In this document: piece after piece, positions 1 to 9,667 of the stretch
Layout: every line of letters starts with the position of its first letter
Numbering within the stretch: the stretch's first letter is position 1
Assembly (NCBI RefSeq): GCF_009907385.1
Contig: NZ_JAAATR010000036.1
Coordinates: 58,778-122,777 of the forward strand
Length of the DNA: 64,000 nt
Origin: Atlantibacter hermannii
Lineage (GTDB): Bacteria > Pseudomonadota > Gammaproteobacteria > Enterobacterales > Enterobacteriaceae
Direction of reading: 5' to 3'
Notes under the pieces: model-generated
Database searches by the model: none
Told to the model about the DNA's origin: nothing
What the model saw: the letters and a program-made list of their open reading frames with translations, nothing else
Position numbers and translations under genes: made by a program

Positions 1-728
1 AGATTGCCGTCCAGCTGGAGATCGGTTTTCAGTGTGGAAATCGTCCGGCTCAGAAACGCGCTTTCACGATGCGCGGCAAGCTTTTTTCGCCATTTCTCCG
101 GCACGTTTTCCAGATCCGCATAAATATTTTCCAGCGAGCCAAACGCGCTAATAAGCTGGGTCGCGCTTTTCGGCCCAATGCCCGCCACGCCGGGAATTTT
201 TGAACTGCTTATGCCCGCCAGCCCCCAGTAATCCGAAAGCATGTGCGGCGCGACGCCATACTCTTTTTCGATAAACGGCGCGTCCAGCCAGCGCTTCTGA
301 AAGTAATCCCGGATCTGGATCGCCGGTGACAGCAGCTGGCAATAGCCTTTATCGGTAGAAACAATCATCGCCTGATGACCGGCGCTGGCGATTTTTACCG
401 CCAGGGTGGCGGCAAGATCGTCAGCCTCATTTCCCGGGGAATGCCAGCACGCTACGCCGTGGTCGGTAAACGCCCGTCGCAGGGCGGGCATTTCGGCGTG
501 CAGATCGTCAGGCATTGGCGCGCGTCCCGCTTTGTAATCCGGGAAAAGCTGATGACGCCAGCCGCTATCGCGCGCCTCGTCGTCAAACACGGCGACGGCG
601 TGGGTTGGATGACTGTGGACAATTAACTGCTGAAGCGCATGAACGCAGGTATCTGCACAGGGGGAACCCTGTACGGCATGAATGCGACGAATAAGATTCA
701 GTGCGTCAACGATTAATAGTACCGCCAT
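1..728 (-). CDS. xni: Flap endonuclease Xni (exonuclease IX family), 3' end cut off by window edge
   Basis: The reading frame on the minus strand is open from an ATG at 728 to the window edge, about 242 codons; the family is about 251 residues, so only a few C-terminal residues are missing and this is a window cut, not a truncation. The N-terminus reads [20 protein letters not shown], typical of Xni. Acidic metal-site segments ([17 protein letters not shown]) and the helix-hairpin-helix segment [12 protein letters not shown] resemble the 5'-nuclease domain of DNA polymerase I. The family cleaves flap DNA structures; I infer the same role. It lies downstream of sdaB on the same strand, with a terminator between them. 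Confidence 0.93.
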   Translation of the reverse strand, partial: MAVLLIVDALNLIRRIHAVQGSPCADTCVHALQQLIVHSHPTHAVAVFDDEARDSGWRHQLFPDYKAGRAPMPDDLHAEMPALRRAFTDHGVACWHSPGNEADDLAATLAVKIASAGHQAMIVSTDKGYCQLLSPAIQIRDYFQKRWLDAPFIEKEYGVAPHMLSDYWGLAGISSSKIPGVAGIGPKSATQLISAFGSLENIYADLENVPEKWRKKLAAHRESAFLSRTISTLKTDLQLDGN

Positions 729-815
729 GTATTCCGCCTCCGTGTCAATGTGGGGCTACCCTATCATTTCTCGATAGCGTGAACCACAAATGAGGGGAAA
801 TCAGGAAGGTATGCC

Positions 816-850
816 GCAAAAACAGCTCCGCCTTCACTGGGAAGGCGGAG
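816..850 (-). terminator. Intrinsic terminator after sdaB
   Basis: A 10-bp perfect stem (CTCCGCCTTC at 826-835, GAAGGCGGAG at 841-850) with a 5-base loop is followed, on the minus strand, by a T-run (A-run at 817-822 on the plus strand). It lies just past the sdaB stop and separates it from xni. Confidence 0.85.
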
Positions 851-858
851 AAGGAGGG

Positions 859-2226
859 TTAATCGCAGGTGACAACTTTCATCGCCAGGCCGCCGCGTGA
901 GGTTTCGCGGTACTTGGCGTTCATGTCTTTACCCGTTTCGTACATGGTTTCGATCACTTTATCGAGGCAGACGCGCGGCTCGCTGGTGCGGCGCAGCGCC
1001 ATACGCGCGGCATTTACCGCTTTAACCGCAGCAATGGCGTTACGCTCGATGCACGGCACCTGTACCTGTCCGGCGACCGGGTCGCAGGTCAGGCCGAGGT
1101 TGTGTTCCATGCCGATCTCCGCCGCGATGCACACCTGCATCGGGCTTGCGCCCAGCAGCTCTGCCAGTCCCGCCGCCGCCATCGAGCAGGCTACGCCCAC
1201 TTCACCCTGGCAACCCACTTCCGCACCGGAAATAGAGGCGTTCATCTTGTAGAGCGAGCCGATGGCGCTGGCAACCAGCAGGTAACGCGCCAGTGAGTTG
1301 GCGTTCACTTCGCGGATAAACTTGTCGTAGTAGGCCAGTACCGCCGGCACGATGCCGCACGCGCCGTTGGTCGGCGCGGTGACCACACGGCCGCCTGCGG
1401 CGTTTTCTTCGTTAACCGCCAGCGCGAACATGTTGATCCAGTCAACCACCGCCATTGGGTCCAGGGTGGTTTTGTCGCTGCTCACCAGCATACGGCGCAG
1501 CGCTGCGGCACGGCGCGGTACGCGCAGTTTGCCCGGCAGGACGCCTTCGGTGGTGATGCCGCGCTCAATACCGCCGCGCATCACTTCCCATACCTGCGCC
1601 AGATGGGTTTCGAGCTCTTCTTTGCTGCGCAAAGCGAGTTCGTTTTTCATCATCAGGCCGGAGAGCGACAGACCGGTTTCGCGACAGTGGCGCTGTAAAT
1701 CCGCCGCGTTTTTATACGGATAAGGCACTTCAACCGGTGACGCGCTGGTCACGCCGAAGTGATCTTCATCGACGATAAAGCCGCCGCCGATGGAGTAATA
1801 CGTCTGGCTGTAAACCACCTTGTCACCGGCAAGCGCGGTAATGCGCATCCCGTTTTCGTGCAGGGAAAGGTTATCAGCGTGGAAATTCATGCATTGATCG
1901 ACCGGGAACTCGACTTCGTGTTCGCCGTTCGCCAGTAGCAGGCGTCCATGGGTGTTAACGTCCTGGATAAAGCCAGGAATGCTATCGATATCAACCGAGT
2001 GCGGCAGGTTGCCCGCCAGACCCATAATGATAGCAATATCAGTGTGGTGACCCTTACCCGTCAGGGAAAGAGAACCGTAAACATCAACAACGACACGGGT
2101 AACATCACGCAACAATCCTTGTGCGATTAAATCATCCGTAAACTGCTTGCCCGCTTTCATCGGCCCGACAGTATGGGAACTGGAAGGACCGATACCGATT
2201 TTGAAAATATCAAAAACACTAATCAT
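859..2226 (-). CDS. sdaB: L-serine ammonia-lyase 2 (iron-sulfur serine deaminase)
   Basis: The 455-residue protein deaminates L-serine to pyruvate and ammonia in the cytoplasm. The N-terminal beta-domain carries the family motif [12 protein letters not shown] (residues about 15-26). The C-terminal alpha-domain holds the conserved cysteines expected to bind the [4Fe-4S] cluster ([22 protein letters not shown]). Full length for the family. It follows sdaC by 66 bases on the same strand, so serine import and breakdown are probably co-transcribed. A paralogue (SdaA) usually exists elsewhere; linkage to sdaC identifies this as SdaB. Confidence 0.97.
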   Translation of the reverse strand: MISVFDIFKIGIGPSSSHTVGPMKAGKQFTDDLIAQGLLRDVTRVVVDVYGSLSLTGKGHHTDIAIIMGLAGNLPHSVDIDSIPGFIQDVNTHGRLLLANGEHEVEFPVDQCMNFHADNLSLHENGMRITALAGDKVVYSQTYYSIGGGFIVDEDHFGVTSASPVEVPYPYKNAADLQRHCRETGLSLSGLMMKNELALRSKEELETHLAQVWEVMRGGIERGITTEGVLPGKLRVPRRAAALRRMLVSSDKTTLDPMAVVDWINMFALAVNEENAAGGRVVTAPTNGACGIVPAVLAYYDKFIREVNANSLARYLLVASAIGSLYKMNASISGAEVGCQGEVGVACSMAAAGLAELLGASPMQVCIAAEIGMEHNLGLTCDPVAGQVQVPCIERNAIAAVKAVNAARMALRRTSEPRVCLDKVIETMYETGKDMNAKYRETSRGGLAMKVVTCD

Positions 2227-2260
2227 GATGCATCCATTGCGTAGTGAGAGGTAAGGGCAT

Positions 2261-2281
2261 GCGCCGCTCAGCGAGCGGCGC
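2261..2281 (-). other. Hairpin between sdaC and sdaB
   Basis: A perfect 8-bp GC-rich inverted repeat (GCGCCGCT at 2261-2268, AGCGGCGC at 2274-2281) with a 5-base loop lies in the 66-base gap. It has no T-run on either side, so it looks like an intercistronic mRNA structure and not a full terminator. It could stabilise the upstream sdaC message or lower sdaB expression; that role is inference. Confidence 0.6.
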
Positions 2282-2292
2282 GGACGAGGTGA

Positions 2293-3579
2293 TTAGCCGA
2301 ACAGCGAGTAGAAGATAGCGGAGATGGCAATCAGGCCCATCACAACCACGAATACGTTGCTGATATGGCCGCTGTACTTGCGCATAGCCGGTACTTTCTG
2401 GATGGCATACATCGGCATCAGGAACAGGATCATTGCGATAATCGGGCCGCCCAGAGTTTCAATCATGCCCAGGATGCTCGGGTTCAGGGTTGCCACAATC
2501 CAGGTGGTAACCAGCATGAACAGTGCAGTGATGCGGTTCAGTTTGTTGATTTCGATAGATTTACCTTTGCCACGCAGAGATTTAATCACCATACCGTTGA
2601 AGCCTTCACGCGCGCCCAGATAGTGGCCCAGGAAGGATTTGGTGATGGCGATAATCGCGATGATCGGCGCCATCCAGGCGATGATCGGCGCGTTAAAGTG
2701 GTTAGCCAGATAAGACAGAATCGAGATGTTCTGCGCTTTCGCTTCCGCCAGATCAGCCGGGGAAAGGCTCAGTACGCAGCTGAATACGAAGAACATCACC
2801 GTCAGCACCATCATGATGTGTGCAAACGCCAGAATGCGTGAACATTTCTTTTCTGCTTCCACACCGTACTCTTCACGCTTCGCCACGGCGAAGGAGGAGA
2901 TAATCGGCGAGTGGTTGAAGGAGAACACCATTACCGGGATGGCCAGCCACAGGGTCATCCACAGGCCATTGCCGGTAGAGGCAGAGCTCAGGGACAGGGT
3001 GTCCAGCGCCGCGCCGTTCCACTGTGGGATCAGATAAAGCGCCAGCAGCATCAGTGCCGCAACAAACGGGAACACCAGCACGCTCATCGCTTTCACGATC
3101 ATCTGCTCACCGAAACGCACGATGGTCATCATGCCGATAATCAGGATAAGAGAAAGGATCGCACGCGGCGGCGCAGTCATGCCCAACTGGTGGGTAATGA
3201 AGCTGTCTACCGTGTTGGTAATTGCCACGCTGTAAACCAGCAGGATGGGATAGATAGCAAAGAAGTAGAGCAGGGTGATCAGTTTGCCTGCGCCGACGCC
3301 GAAGTGTTCTTCAACCACTTCAGTAATGTCTTCGCCCGGGTTTTTGCCTGACAGCACAAAGCGGGTCAAACCACGGTGTGCGAAGAAGGTCATCGGGAAA
3401 GCAATGATCGCCATGATGATCAGCGGGATCATGCCGCCGACACCGGCGTTGATAGGTAAGAAAAGAACACCTGCGCCGATTGCCGTGCCGTACAGGCCAA
3501 GCATCCACATGGTGTCGGTTTTGCGCCATGAACTACGCGTCGCGGTTGACGCAATGGTGCTGGTTTGGGTGGTTTCCAT
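2293..3579 (-). CDS. sdaC: Serine/H+ symporter SdaC
   Basis: The 428-residue protein is almost entirely hydrophobic with about eleven membrane segments and belongs to the HAAAP amino acid permease family. The early segment [20 protein letters not shown] is the conserved first helix with its unwound GAG region. It imports L-serine with protons across the inner membrane and feeds SdaB downstream. The start ATG at 3579 is preceded by AGGAG at a good distance. A 465-base regulatory region lies upstream, including a possible CRP site. Confidence 0.96.
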   Translation of the reverse strand: METTQTSTIASTATRSSWRKTDTMWMLGLYGTAIGAGVLFLPINAGVGGMIPLIIMAIIAFPMTFFAHRGLTRFVLSGKNPGEDITEVVEEHFGVGAGKLITLLYFFAIYPILLVYSVAITNTVDSFITHQLGMTAPPRAILSLILIIGMMTIVRFGEQMIVKAMSVLVFPFVAALMLLALYLIPQWNGAALDTLSLSSASTGNGLWMTLWLAIPVMVFSFNHSPIISSFAVAKREEYGVEAEKKCSRILAFAHIMMVLTVMFFVFSCVLSLSPADLAEAKAQNISILSYLANHFNAPIIAWMAPIIAIIAITKSFLGHYLGAREGFNGMVIKSLRGKGKSIEINKLNRITALFMLVTTWIVATLNPSILGMIETLGGPIIAMILFLMPMYAIQKVPAMRKYSGHISNVFVVVMGLIAISAIFYSLFG

Positions 3580-4000
3580 CTGTTTCTCCTGGAGGAAGCA
3601 TAAAAATCAGGCTTTTAGAGACATCCAATGCAAAAGCGCCTGACTGTAAAACGAAATACTGGTAAAGAGGGGATTTTTATAATTTTTTCCCGTAACTATT
3701 TTCGGGCGGAAAGATACATTTATGGCGTCAATCTATCAGTGATCGGGATCTCAATTGCCATAATCTACTTTTTGTAAGGGTAATTTTTGGGCCTTTACGC
3801 TGCTTTTTTACTCCTTTGCCAGATTATTGGACGCGAAGACTATCATTCGCAGGGCAGGGCCGGAAGCTGCCGGCCATGGATATCAGATTTTACTCTGTTA
3901 AATTGCGGTTAAACGGGATTTATTAAGGTAAATTTATTGGTTAGGATGATGTTTTTCGTCAGGAACACGAAAGCAATCGTTTTCTTTTTGCCGTGAAAGC
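3580..4000 (-). promoter_or_regulatory. sdaC upstream region with candidate CRP site
   Basis: This gene-free, AT-rich stretch lies between sdaC and the end of ppnN. A CRP-like site is at 3738-3753 (AGTGA, six bases, TCTCA; 8 of 10 core positions agree with TGTGA-N6-TCACA), about 160 bases upstream of the sdaC start. A possible minus-strand -10 box TATAAA is at 3676-3681, without a clear -35. Control of the E. coli sdaCB operon by CRP is known; the site assignment here is inference. Confidence 0.5.
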
Positions 4001-4027
4001 AAAAAAAAGGGCGGCTCATGGCCGCCC
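4001..4027 (-). terminator. Intrinsic terminator after ppnN
   Basis: GGGCGGC at 4009-4015 pairs perfectly with GCCGCCC at 4021-4027 around a 5-base loop. On the minus strand the stem is followed by eight T's (A-run at 4001-4008). It lies 18 bases beyond the ppnN stop. Confidence 0.9.
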
Positions 4028-4044
4028 GGGGATTGTAGATTATG

Positions 4045-5409
4045 CTAGGTACAGATCTCGTAGCAGGGGATATACGCACTGCCCGGCAGTTTCATACGGT
4101 GTTGCGCCACAAAACCCTGTAGCAGATGATCCATCTGCTTCATCATGTGCGCATCGCCATGTATTTTATACGGGCCAAATTGCTCAATGGCCCGTATGCC
4201 GTTTTCCTTCACGTTGCCCGCGACGATGCCGGAGAAGGCGCGACGCAAATCCGCCGCCAGCACTTCCGTCGGCTGGTCAGGATAAAGTTTCAGGTTCGCC
4301 ATATTGGTGTGGGTTGGTTCGAACGGCACCTGTAGGTCCGGCGAAATGCGAATCGACCAGTTAAAACTGTAGGCGTCGCCGGTTTCACGACGGTTTTCTT
4401 TCACCTGCGGCATCGCTTTTTTCATCTGGCGGGCCACTTCCGGCGCATCTTCAATAATGATGCGGTAGTAACGACGCGCCTGCTCGCCCAGGGTACTGAC
4501 AATAAACTCATCCAGCACCCGGAAGTAATCCGCGCTCTGCTTCGGCCCGGTGAGGATCAGCGGCAGCACCTGGTCCTGGTTATGCGGGTTCATCAGAATG
4601 CCCAATAAATAGAGCAGCTCTTCCGCTGTCCCCACGCCGCCAGGGAAAATAATGATCCCGTGGGCGATACGCACGAACGCTTCGAGGCGCTTTTCAATAT
4701 CCGGCATGATAATCAGTTCATTGACCAGCGGGTTTGGCGGCTCCGCCGCGATAATCGACGGCTCGGTCATCCCGATAAAGCGGCCATCTTTATAACGCTG
4801 CTGGGCATGGCCCACCGCCGCACCCTTCATTGGTGCTTCCATTGCGCCCGGCCCGCAGCCGGTGCAGATATTCAGTTCGCGCAGGCCCAACTGGGTGCCG
4901 ACGCGGCGCGCATACAGATATTCGGTTTCGTTGATTGAGTGACCGCCCCAGCACACCACCATATTCGGCGCTTCCCCGACGTGCAGCGCACGGGCGTTGC
5001 GCAGAATCGAAAACACCAGGTTGGTGATATGGGTGGAATCCTCAAGATCGAGATGCTGTAGCCGACCGGCGTTGGTGATTTGCCCGTTAACGAACAAAAT
5101 ATCGCGCAGCACGGCGAACAGGTTGGCCTGTAATGAGCGGATAATGCGCCCATCAACAAAAGCCTCATCCGGCGGGTTAATCAGTTCGAGCTTTACGCCG
5201 CGCTCGCGCCGCAGCACGTTAATGTCGAAATTTTCGAAGCGAGAAAGCAGTTCTTTACTGTTGTCGGTCTGACTACCGGAATTCAGTACAGCCAGTGAAC
5301 AATTGCGGAAGAGTTGATAAAGGTCGCTGCTGGCCGTGCGTTTAAGCATGTCGACTTCCAGCTGCGACAACATATCCATTGAGCCAAGCGGGCTAATATG
5401 TGTAATCAA
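4045..5409 (-). CDS. ppnN: Pyrimidine/purine nucleotide 5'-monophosphate nucleosidase PpnN
   Basis: The 454-residue protein (formerly YgdH) hydrolyses nucleoside monophosphates to base and ribose 5-phosphate and is known to bind (p)ppGpp in E. coli. The central LOG-type domain shows PGGVGTAEE around residues 255-263 with the phosphate-binding PGGxGTxxE pattern, and the segment [20 protein letters not shown] lies upstream of it. Full family length. It is a single gene between its own terminator and queF. Its link to ppGpp is notable because relA is in the same window. Confidence 0.95.
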   Translation of the reverse strand: MITHISPLGSMDMLSQLEVDMLKRTASSDLYQLFRNCSLAVLNSGSQTDNSKELLSRFENFDINVLRRERGVKLELINPPDEAFVDGRIIRSLQANLFAVLRDILFVNGQITNAGRLQHLDLEDSTHITNLVFSILRNARALHVGEAPNMVVCWGGHSINETEYLYARRVGTQLGLRELNICTGCGPGAMEAPMKGAAVGHAQQRYKDGRFIGMTEPSIIAAEPPNPLVNELIIMPDIEKRLEAFVRIAHGIIIFPGGVGTAEELLYLLGILMNPHNQDQVLPLILTGPKQSADYFRVLDEFIVSTLGEQARRYYRIIIEDAPEVARQMKKAMPQVKENRRETGDAYSFNWSIRISPDLQVPFEPTHTNMANLKLYPDQPTEVLAADLRRAFSGIVAGNVKENGIRAIEQFGPYKIHGDAHMMKQMDHLLQGFVAQHRMKLPGSAYIPCYEICT

Positions 5410-5523
5410 GTGAACTCCTTACGGGCACAACGCGCCGATCCCTGTGATTACAATAGCCCCGCCAGCTCCGGTTTAACAACCCGCTAACGTAAAATGGTGT
5501 GTCAAATGCGAGACATATTCCAG

Positions 5524-6369
5524 TTATTGACGCACCAGCCGCCCGGCGGCAGGGGTGAAATCGCCATTGCTGCGCCAGGGGTTAATGTCCAGCCCGCCGC
5601 GACGGGTATAGCGCGCGTAAACGCTCAGGGTTTGCGGTTGGCAGAATCGCATGATGTCGCTAAAAATCCGCTCCACGCACTGTTCGTGGAATTCGTTATG
5701 GTGGCGGAATGAGACCAGATAACGCAGCAGTTTTTCCCGGTCGATTTGCGGGCCGCGATAGCGGATTTGCACCGACCCCCAGTCTGGCTGATGGGTAATC
5801 AGACAGTTGGATTTCAGGATATGGCTGACCAGCGTTTCTTCAACCTGCTGCTCTCCCGCCGCGCCGTCCAGATACGCGGCATCAAATTCATAGTGATCAA
5901 TGGTGATGGGCTGCTCGTCGATACACTCGCCGTCGAACGCCGCGATGGCTTGCCCTTCAATATCCTGGATCCGGTAAAGCTGTACCTCAACGTCGCCCTG
6001 CGCGCAGTGGCGTAAATCCCGCGCAAGGGTGTTTTGCACCTCGTCCCAACTGGCGAAGCGGCTCTGGTTAAAGCTGTTGAGGTAGAGTTTGAAGCTCTTG
6101 GACTCCACCAGATTGACGCTGGTGGAATCAATGCTGACGTGCCCGACAGCCACTTGCGGTAAGCCGTTGCTGTTAAGCCATGATAGCTCATACAGCGTCC
6201 AGATATCCGCGCCGTGAAACGGTAAATCATCAGCGCGGATTCCCAGCGGGTCGCGATTTAAACTGCGCGGCACCGGCTGCAACAGGCTGGCATCGTAAAT
6301 ATCCCGATAATCCGTGGACTTGCCGAGCGTCAGTCCGCTTAACGCCGCGTGGTTTTCATAAGAAGTCAT
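5524..6369 (-). CDS. queF: NADPH-dependent 7-cyano-7-deazaguanine reductase QueF
   Basis: The 281-residue protein reduces the nitrile preQ0 to preQ1, the last free-base step of queuosine precursor synthesis. It is the long bimodular type. The NADPH-binding motif ESKSFK is at residues 89-94. Cys189 (in [10 protein letters not shown]) is the expected thioimide-forming cysteine and Asp196 the proton donor. It is divergent from syd. Two earlier pathway genes, queE and queD, are at 31.6-32.7 kb in this window. Confidence 0.97.
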   Translation of the reverse strand: MTSYENHAALSGLTLGKSTDYRDIYDASLLQPVPRSLNRDPLGIRADDLPFHGADIWTLYELSWLNSNGLPQVAVGHVSIDSTSVNLVESKSFKLYLNSFNQSRFASWDEVQNTLARDLRHCAQGDVEVQLYRIQDIEGQAIAAFDGECIDEQPITIDHYEFDAAYLDGAAGEQQVEETLVSHILKSNCLITHQPDWGSVQIRYRGPQIDREKLLRYLVSFRHHNEFHEQCVERIFSDIMRFCQPQTLSVYARYTRRGGLDINPWRSNGDFTPAAGRLVRQ

Positions 6370-6439
6370 GTGTCACCAAAATAAAGCAGGTACAATATGC
6401 GGCCTAGTGTACCGTACCTGGCAAAGAGAGAGAAACGTG

Positions 6440-6985
6440 GTGGAAAGTGACGTGCAGCAAGCCCTGAAAGCCTTTACCAGCCGATTTTGCGATGCGTGGC
6501 ATGAGGCATACGCAACCTGGCCGCAAAGCGAAGAGCTGTATGGGGTGCCCTCGCCGTGTATCATTTCGACATTGCAGGATAAGGTGATTTGGCAGCCGCA
6601 GCCGTTTGAACCTGCCGCCGATCTCAGCGCTGTGGAGCGGGCGATGGATATCGTTCTGCGGGCGGACATCCACCCTTTTTATACCACCCAGTTTGCTGGC
6701 GATATGCCCGCGCAGTTTGCTGGTGAAACGCTGACGCTGCTGCAAACCTGGAGCGAAGACGACTTTCGCCGGGTACAGGAAAACCTGATCGGGCATCTGG
6801 TCACCCAAAAGCGCTTAAAACTCTCTCCTACACTGTTTATTGCAACCCGTGAGGATGAACTGGAAGTCATTTCGGTGTGCAATTTACGGGGTGAAGTGGT
6901 GCTGGAAAAACTGGGAACCCGCCAGCGCGCCGTGCTTGCGCCGACGCTGAGCGACTTCCTGTCCCGCCTCGAACCGCGTGTGTAA
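6440..6985 (+). CDS. syd: SecY-interacting protein Syd
   Basis: The 181-residue soluble protein is known to interact with the SecY translocon face. The frame stays open upstream to 6368, but the GTG at 6440 gives exactly the usual 181 residues and aligns the N-terminus ([16 protein letters not shown]) with the family, behind a purine-rich AGAGAGAG. The adjacent GTG at 6437 is possible. Characteristic segments are [22 protein letters not shown] and [18 protein letters not shown]. It is the last gene before csrB and is read in the same direction. Confidence 0.94.
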   Translation: MESDVQQALKAFTSRFCDAWHEAYATWPQSEELYGVPSPCIISTLQDKVIWQPQPFEPAADLSAVERAMDIVLRADIHPFYTTQFAGDMPAQFAGETLTLLQTWSEDDFRRVQENLIGHLVTQKRLKLSPTLFIATREDELEVISVCNLRGEVVLEKLGTRQRAVLAPTLSDFLSRLEPRV

Positions 6986-7005
6986 GCAATTTTTGCTAAT
7001 CCGCG

Positions 7006-7023
7006 TGTGAGAAATCTCTTACA
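7006..7023. promoter_or_regulatory. UvrY/SirA/GacA-type box upstream of csrB
   Basis: TGTGAG-AAATCT-CTTACA matches the TGTAAG-N6-CTTACA response-regulator box at 11 of 12 arm positions. Its centre is about 180 bases upstream of the csrB 5' end, a position like that of the UvrY site reported for E. coli csrB. The BarA kinase that phosphorylates UvrY is encoded at 19.4-22.1 kb. The interval 6986-7194 holds no gene and acts as the csrB promoter region. Confidence 0.85.
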
Positions 7024-7194
7024 AGTTTGTGAGAGATCGACACTAACACTTTAGGGTGTTTACCTGGTTGTAAAATTTAACCTGATGTTTATCAGCGAGT
7101 TACTGTTGAAATTGCCGCTTTCGAATGAAACTTAACTGCAATTTGTGATCTCCGTTCGCTTGTAAGACGAGCCGTAATAGCGGATTCTATACGT

Positions 7195-7563
7195 GTCGAC
7201 AGGACGTCGCGATATGAAGTGTACATCAGGAAGATGTTACTTCAGACAGGGAACACACCGGGAAGGTGATTCAGGGAAGGCTTCAGGAAGAAGCAAGGAT
7301 AACGCAAGGCTGCGTTAAAGGACACCTCCAGGAGGGAGAACGAGAGCCGGTCGGGATGTTCGGTGGATCAGGACGATCAGGGATTCAGCGCCAGGACGGT
7401 GCAACTAAGCCATCAGGATGATGACGTGCAGGATGCATGAATAAGGACATTGAGCTCTTGAGCTTGCAGGAAAAGTTGTCACGGATGAGCAGGGAGCAAC
7501 AAAAGTAGCCGGACTGCTGCGAAACGAACCGGGAGCACTGTTTTTACAGTGCTCCCTTTTTTT
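7195..7563 (+). ncRNA. csrB: CsrB, CsrA-sequestering regulatory RNA
   Basis: The 369-base RNA starts with GTCGACAGGA, as in E. coli CsrB, and ends in a terminator with the stem GGGAGCACTG/CAGTGCTCCC and a seven-T tail. By my count it holds about 23 GGA triplets, many of the form CAGGA or AGGGA in hairpin loops, which are the CsrA binding sites. The length equals that of E. coli CsrB and its flanks (syd, yqcC) are the same. It binds many CsrA dimers and relieves CsrA repression. The csrA gene is at 63.4 kb. No open reading frame is apparent. Confidence 0.97.
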
Positions 7564-7617
7564 ATTCCCGCCATGTAATGCTATGCTTCGCGCCTGTTTG
7601 CCGGAATAGAGGTCATC

Positions 7618-7947
7618 ATGAACAGAGCTGAGGCTGTGCGTCAGCAGCTTTTACGCATCGAAACCACACTGCGTCATCACCAACAGTGGCAGGGCACGCC
7701 CCCGGATGCCGCTGCGTTTAACAGTGATAAACCATTTTGCCTGGATACCCTCGCGCCTTATGAATGGCTACAGTGGATTTTTATTCCCCGAATGAATGCG
7801 CTGATCGACAGCAACACCCCGCTGCCACAGGCGTTCGCCATCGCGCCCTATTATGAAGTGGCGCTGCACCCCGGCCATCCGGCGCGGGAAGATGTGCTGG
7901 CACTTCTTCAGGAAATGGACGCCTGGTTCACTGAGGAAAACCAGTGA
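7618..7947 (+). CDS. yqcC: YqcC family protein
   Basis: This 109-residue small soluble protein of the YqcC (DUF446) family has no established biochemical function. Recognisable segments are FCLDTLAPYEWLQWIFIPRM and LPQAFAIAPYYE. Its stop overlaps the truC start by four bases, so the two are translationally coupled, as in E. coli. A link with tRNA pseudouridylation is suggested only by this coupling. Confidence 0.9.
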   Translation: MNRAEAVRQQLLRIETTLRHHQQWQGTPPDAAAFNSDKPFCLDTLAPYEWLQWIFIPRMNALIDSNTPLPQAFAIAPYYEVALHPGHPAREDVLALLQEMDAWFTEENQ

Positions 7948-8729
7948 GTCTGGAGATCCTGTATCAGGATGAGTGGCTGGTGGCGGTCAATAAACCGTCC
8001 GGCTGGCTGGTGCATCGCAGTTGGCTCGATCGCGATGAAAAAGTCGTGGTGATGCAAACCGTGCGCGATCAGATTGGTCAGCACGTGTTTACCGCCCATC
8101 GGCTGGACAGGCCGACCTCCGGCGTATTGCTGATGGGGCTTTCCAGTGAAGCTGGACGGCTGCTGGCCCAGCAGTTTGAACATCATCAGATCCAAAAACA
8201 TTACTACGCGATTACGCGCGGCTGGTTGCAGGATGAGGCGGTGCTGGATTATCCATTGACCGAAGAGCTGGATAAAATCGGCGATAAATTTTCTCGCACC
8301 GATAAAGGCCCGCAGCCGGCAGTGACCCACTATCGCGGCGTCGCCACGGTTGAAATGCCGGTTGCGGTGGGCCGCTATTCCACCGCGCGCTACAGCCTGG
8401 TGTCGTTACTGCCGCAAACCGGGCGCAAGCACCAGCTGCGCCGCCACTTAGCCCATCTGCGCCACCCGATTATCGGCGACAGCAAACACGGTGACTTACG
8501 GCAAAACCGTGCGGCGGCAGAGCATTTTGGCTGCGATCGCCTGATGTTGCATGCCAGTTCGCTGTCGCTGAATCATCCGGTCACCGGCGAACCGTTGAAG
8601 ATTACGGCTCCGCTGGATAATGTCTGGATGTCGGCGCTATCACATTTCGGCTGGCGTGGAATTCTCCCCGATATTGAAAGGGTTGAGTTTCCTTCCCTCA
8701 ACGGTCAGGATGACTCTCATCAGGATTAA
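7944..8729 (+). CDS. truC: tRNA pseudouridine(65) synthase TruC
   Basis: The 261-residue RluA-family enzyme makes pseudouridine at position 65 of tRNA. The catalytic motif HRLDRPTSGVLL (residues about 51-62) includes the nucleophilic Asp. Further family motifs are QKHYYAI and PQTGRKHQLRRHLAHLRHPI. It overlaps yqcC by four bases and is followed 18 bases later by yqcA. Confidence 0.96.
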   Translation: MSLEILYQDEWLVAVNKPSGWLVHRSWLDRDEKVVVMQTVRDQIGQHVFTAHRLDRPTSGVLLMGLSSEAGRLLAQQFEHHQIQKHYYAITRGWLQDEAVLDYPLTEELDKIGDKFSRTDKGPQPAVTHYRGVATVEMPVAVGRYSTARYSLVSLLPQTGRKHQLRRHLAHLRHPIIGDSKHGDLRQNRAAAEHFGCDRLMLHASSLSLNHPVTGEPLKITAPLDNVWMSALSHFGWRGILPDIERVEFPSLNGQDDSHQD

Positions 8730-8747
8730 CCGTAAGGAGTCACAGCA

Positions 8748-9197
8748 ATGGCAAAGATAGGGATTTTTGTCGGCACCATGTATGGCAACGCGCTACTGGT
8801 GGCGGAGGAGGCGGAAGCTATCTTACGCGGCCAGGGGCATAGCGCCACCGTGTATGAAGATCCGGAGCTCAACGACTGGCGGCAGTATGAGAACGATTAT
8901 GTGCTGGTAGTGACCTCGACAACCGGGCAGGGGGATATGCCGGACAGCATCGCGCCGCTGTTTCAGGGTATTAAGGATCAGTTGGGTTATCAGCCGGGGC
9001 TGCGCTATGGTGTGATTGCCCTGGGGGATAGCACTTACAAGAATTTCTGCGGTGCCGGCAAGCAGTTCGATGCGCTGCTCGCTGAACAAAACGCCAAACG
9101 CGTAGGCGAGGTGTTGATGATTGACGCCAGCGAAGACCCGGAACCGGAATCCGTTTCCAATCCCTGGGTTGAAGCCTGGGGGGCGCAGCTTAATTAA
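8748..9197 (+). CDS. yqcA: Flavodoxin YqcA
   Basis: The 149-residue single-domain flavodoxin has the FMN phosphate loop GTMYGNA (residues 9-15), the second FMN loop around TSTTGQGD and the third around [16 protein letters not shown]. It carries electrons in the cytoplasm; its partner enzymes are not well defined. It has an AAGGAG ribosome site and is the last gene of the yqcC-truC-yqcA group. Confidence 0.93.
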   Translation: MAKIGIFVGTMYGNALLVAEEAEAILRGQGHSATVYEDPELNDWRQYENDYVLVVTSTTGQGDMPDSIAPLFQGIKDQLGYQPGLRYGVIALGDSTYKNFCGAGKQFDALLAEQNAKRVGEVLMIDASEDPEPESVSNPWVEAWGAQLN

Positions 9198-9667
9198 TGT
9201 CGGGCCCTCATCCGGGGGCTCACATTGACTTTTCAGAATTTATCGCCAGCGGTTAATGCCAGGGCAAGCTGCTGATAAATCGTCACTTTAGTGAGCTTTG
9301 TGTTTCCTCTTCTCGTCCCGTCTTTTTCTGCGTCAAGCGACAAGCCTCACAATCTTTACCTTCATTTCATTTGAAACAATGTTTCATGTACCTGCGGTTT
9401 CATTTCCGTGAAGCATCGCCCATTCCGTTGTGCGGATGCCATAAACCCTCAAGGTAATGCCGCGCAATGTTGTGGCGCTGCACGGTGAGCTCTTTTCGTC
9501 CCCTTCATATACTTTTTTCGCCAGTTCTTAAAACGCAGAAAACAGGGCGGTCACGCCTCTGGGCTAACAATACTGCGACTTACAACTCAAAAACTCATTC
9601 TGATTACCCTCCAGGTTGTGCTGTTCAGAATGAATGTAGCAACACGCTATGATTCAGGAGTGCAACA
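9198..9667 (+). promoter_or_regulatory. gud operon upstream region with palindromic KdgR-like box
   Basis: This 470-base gene-free stretch lies before gudP. At 9372-9386 it holds a perfect palindrome TGAAACA-A-TGTTTCA, resembling operators of IclR-type KdgR regulators. A CRP-like sequence is at 9336-9351 (AGCGA-N6-TCACA, one perfect half), and TCACT-TT-AGTGA is at 9283-9294. The known regulator of gud genes in E. coli is CdaR, whose site I cannot assign. No convincing terminator follows yqcA. Confidence 0.5.

Noticed and set aside
1..728. xni as a truncated gene.
   Set aside because: The frame is open to the first base of the window and lacks only a few residues; this is an edge effect.
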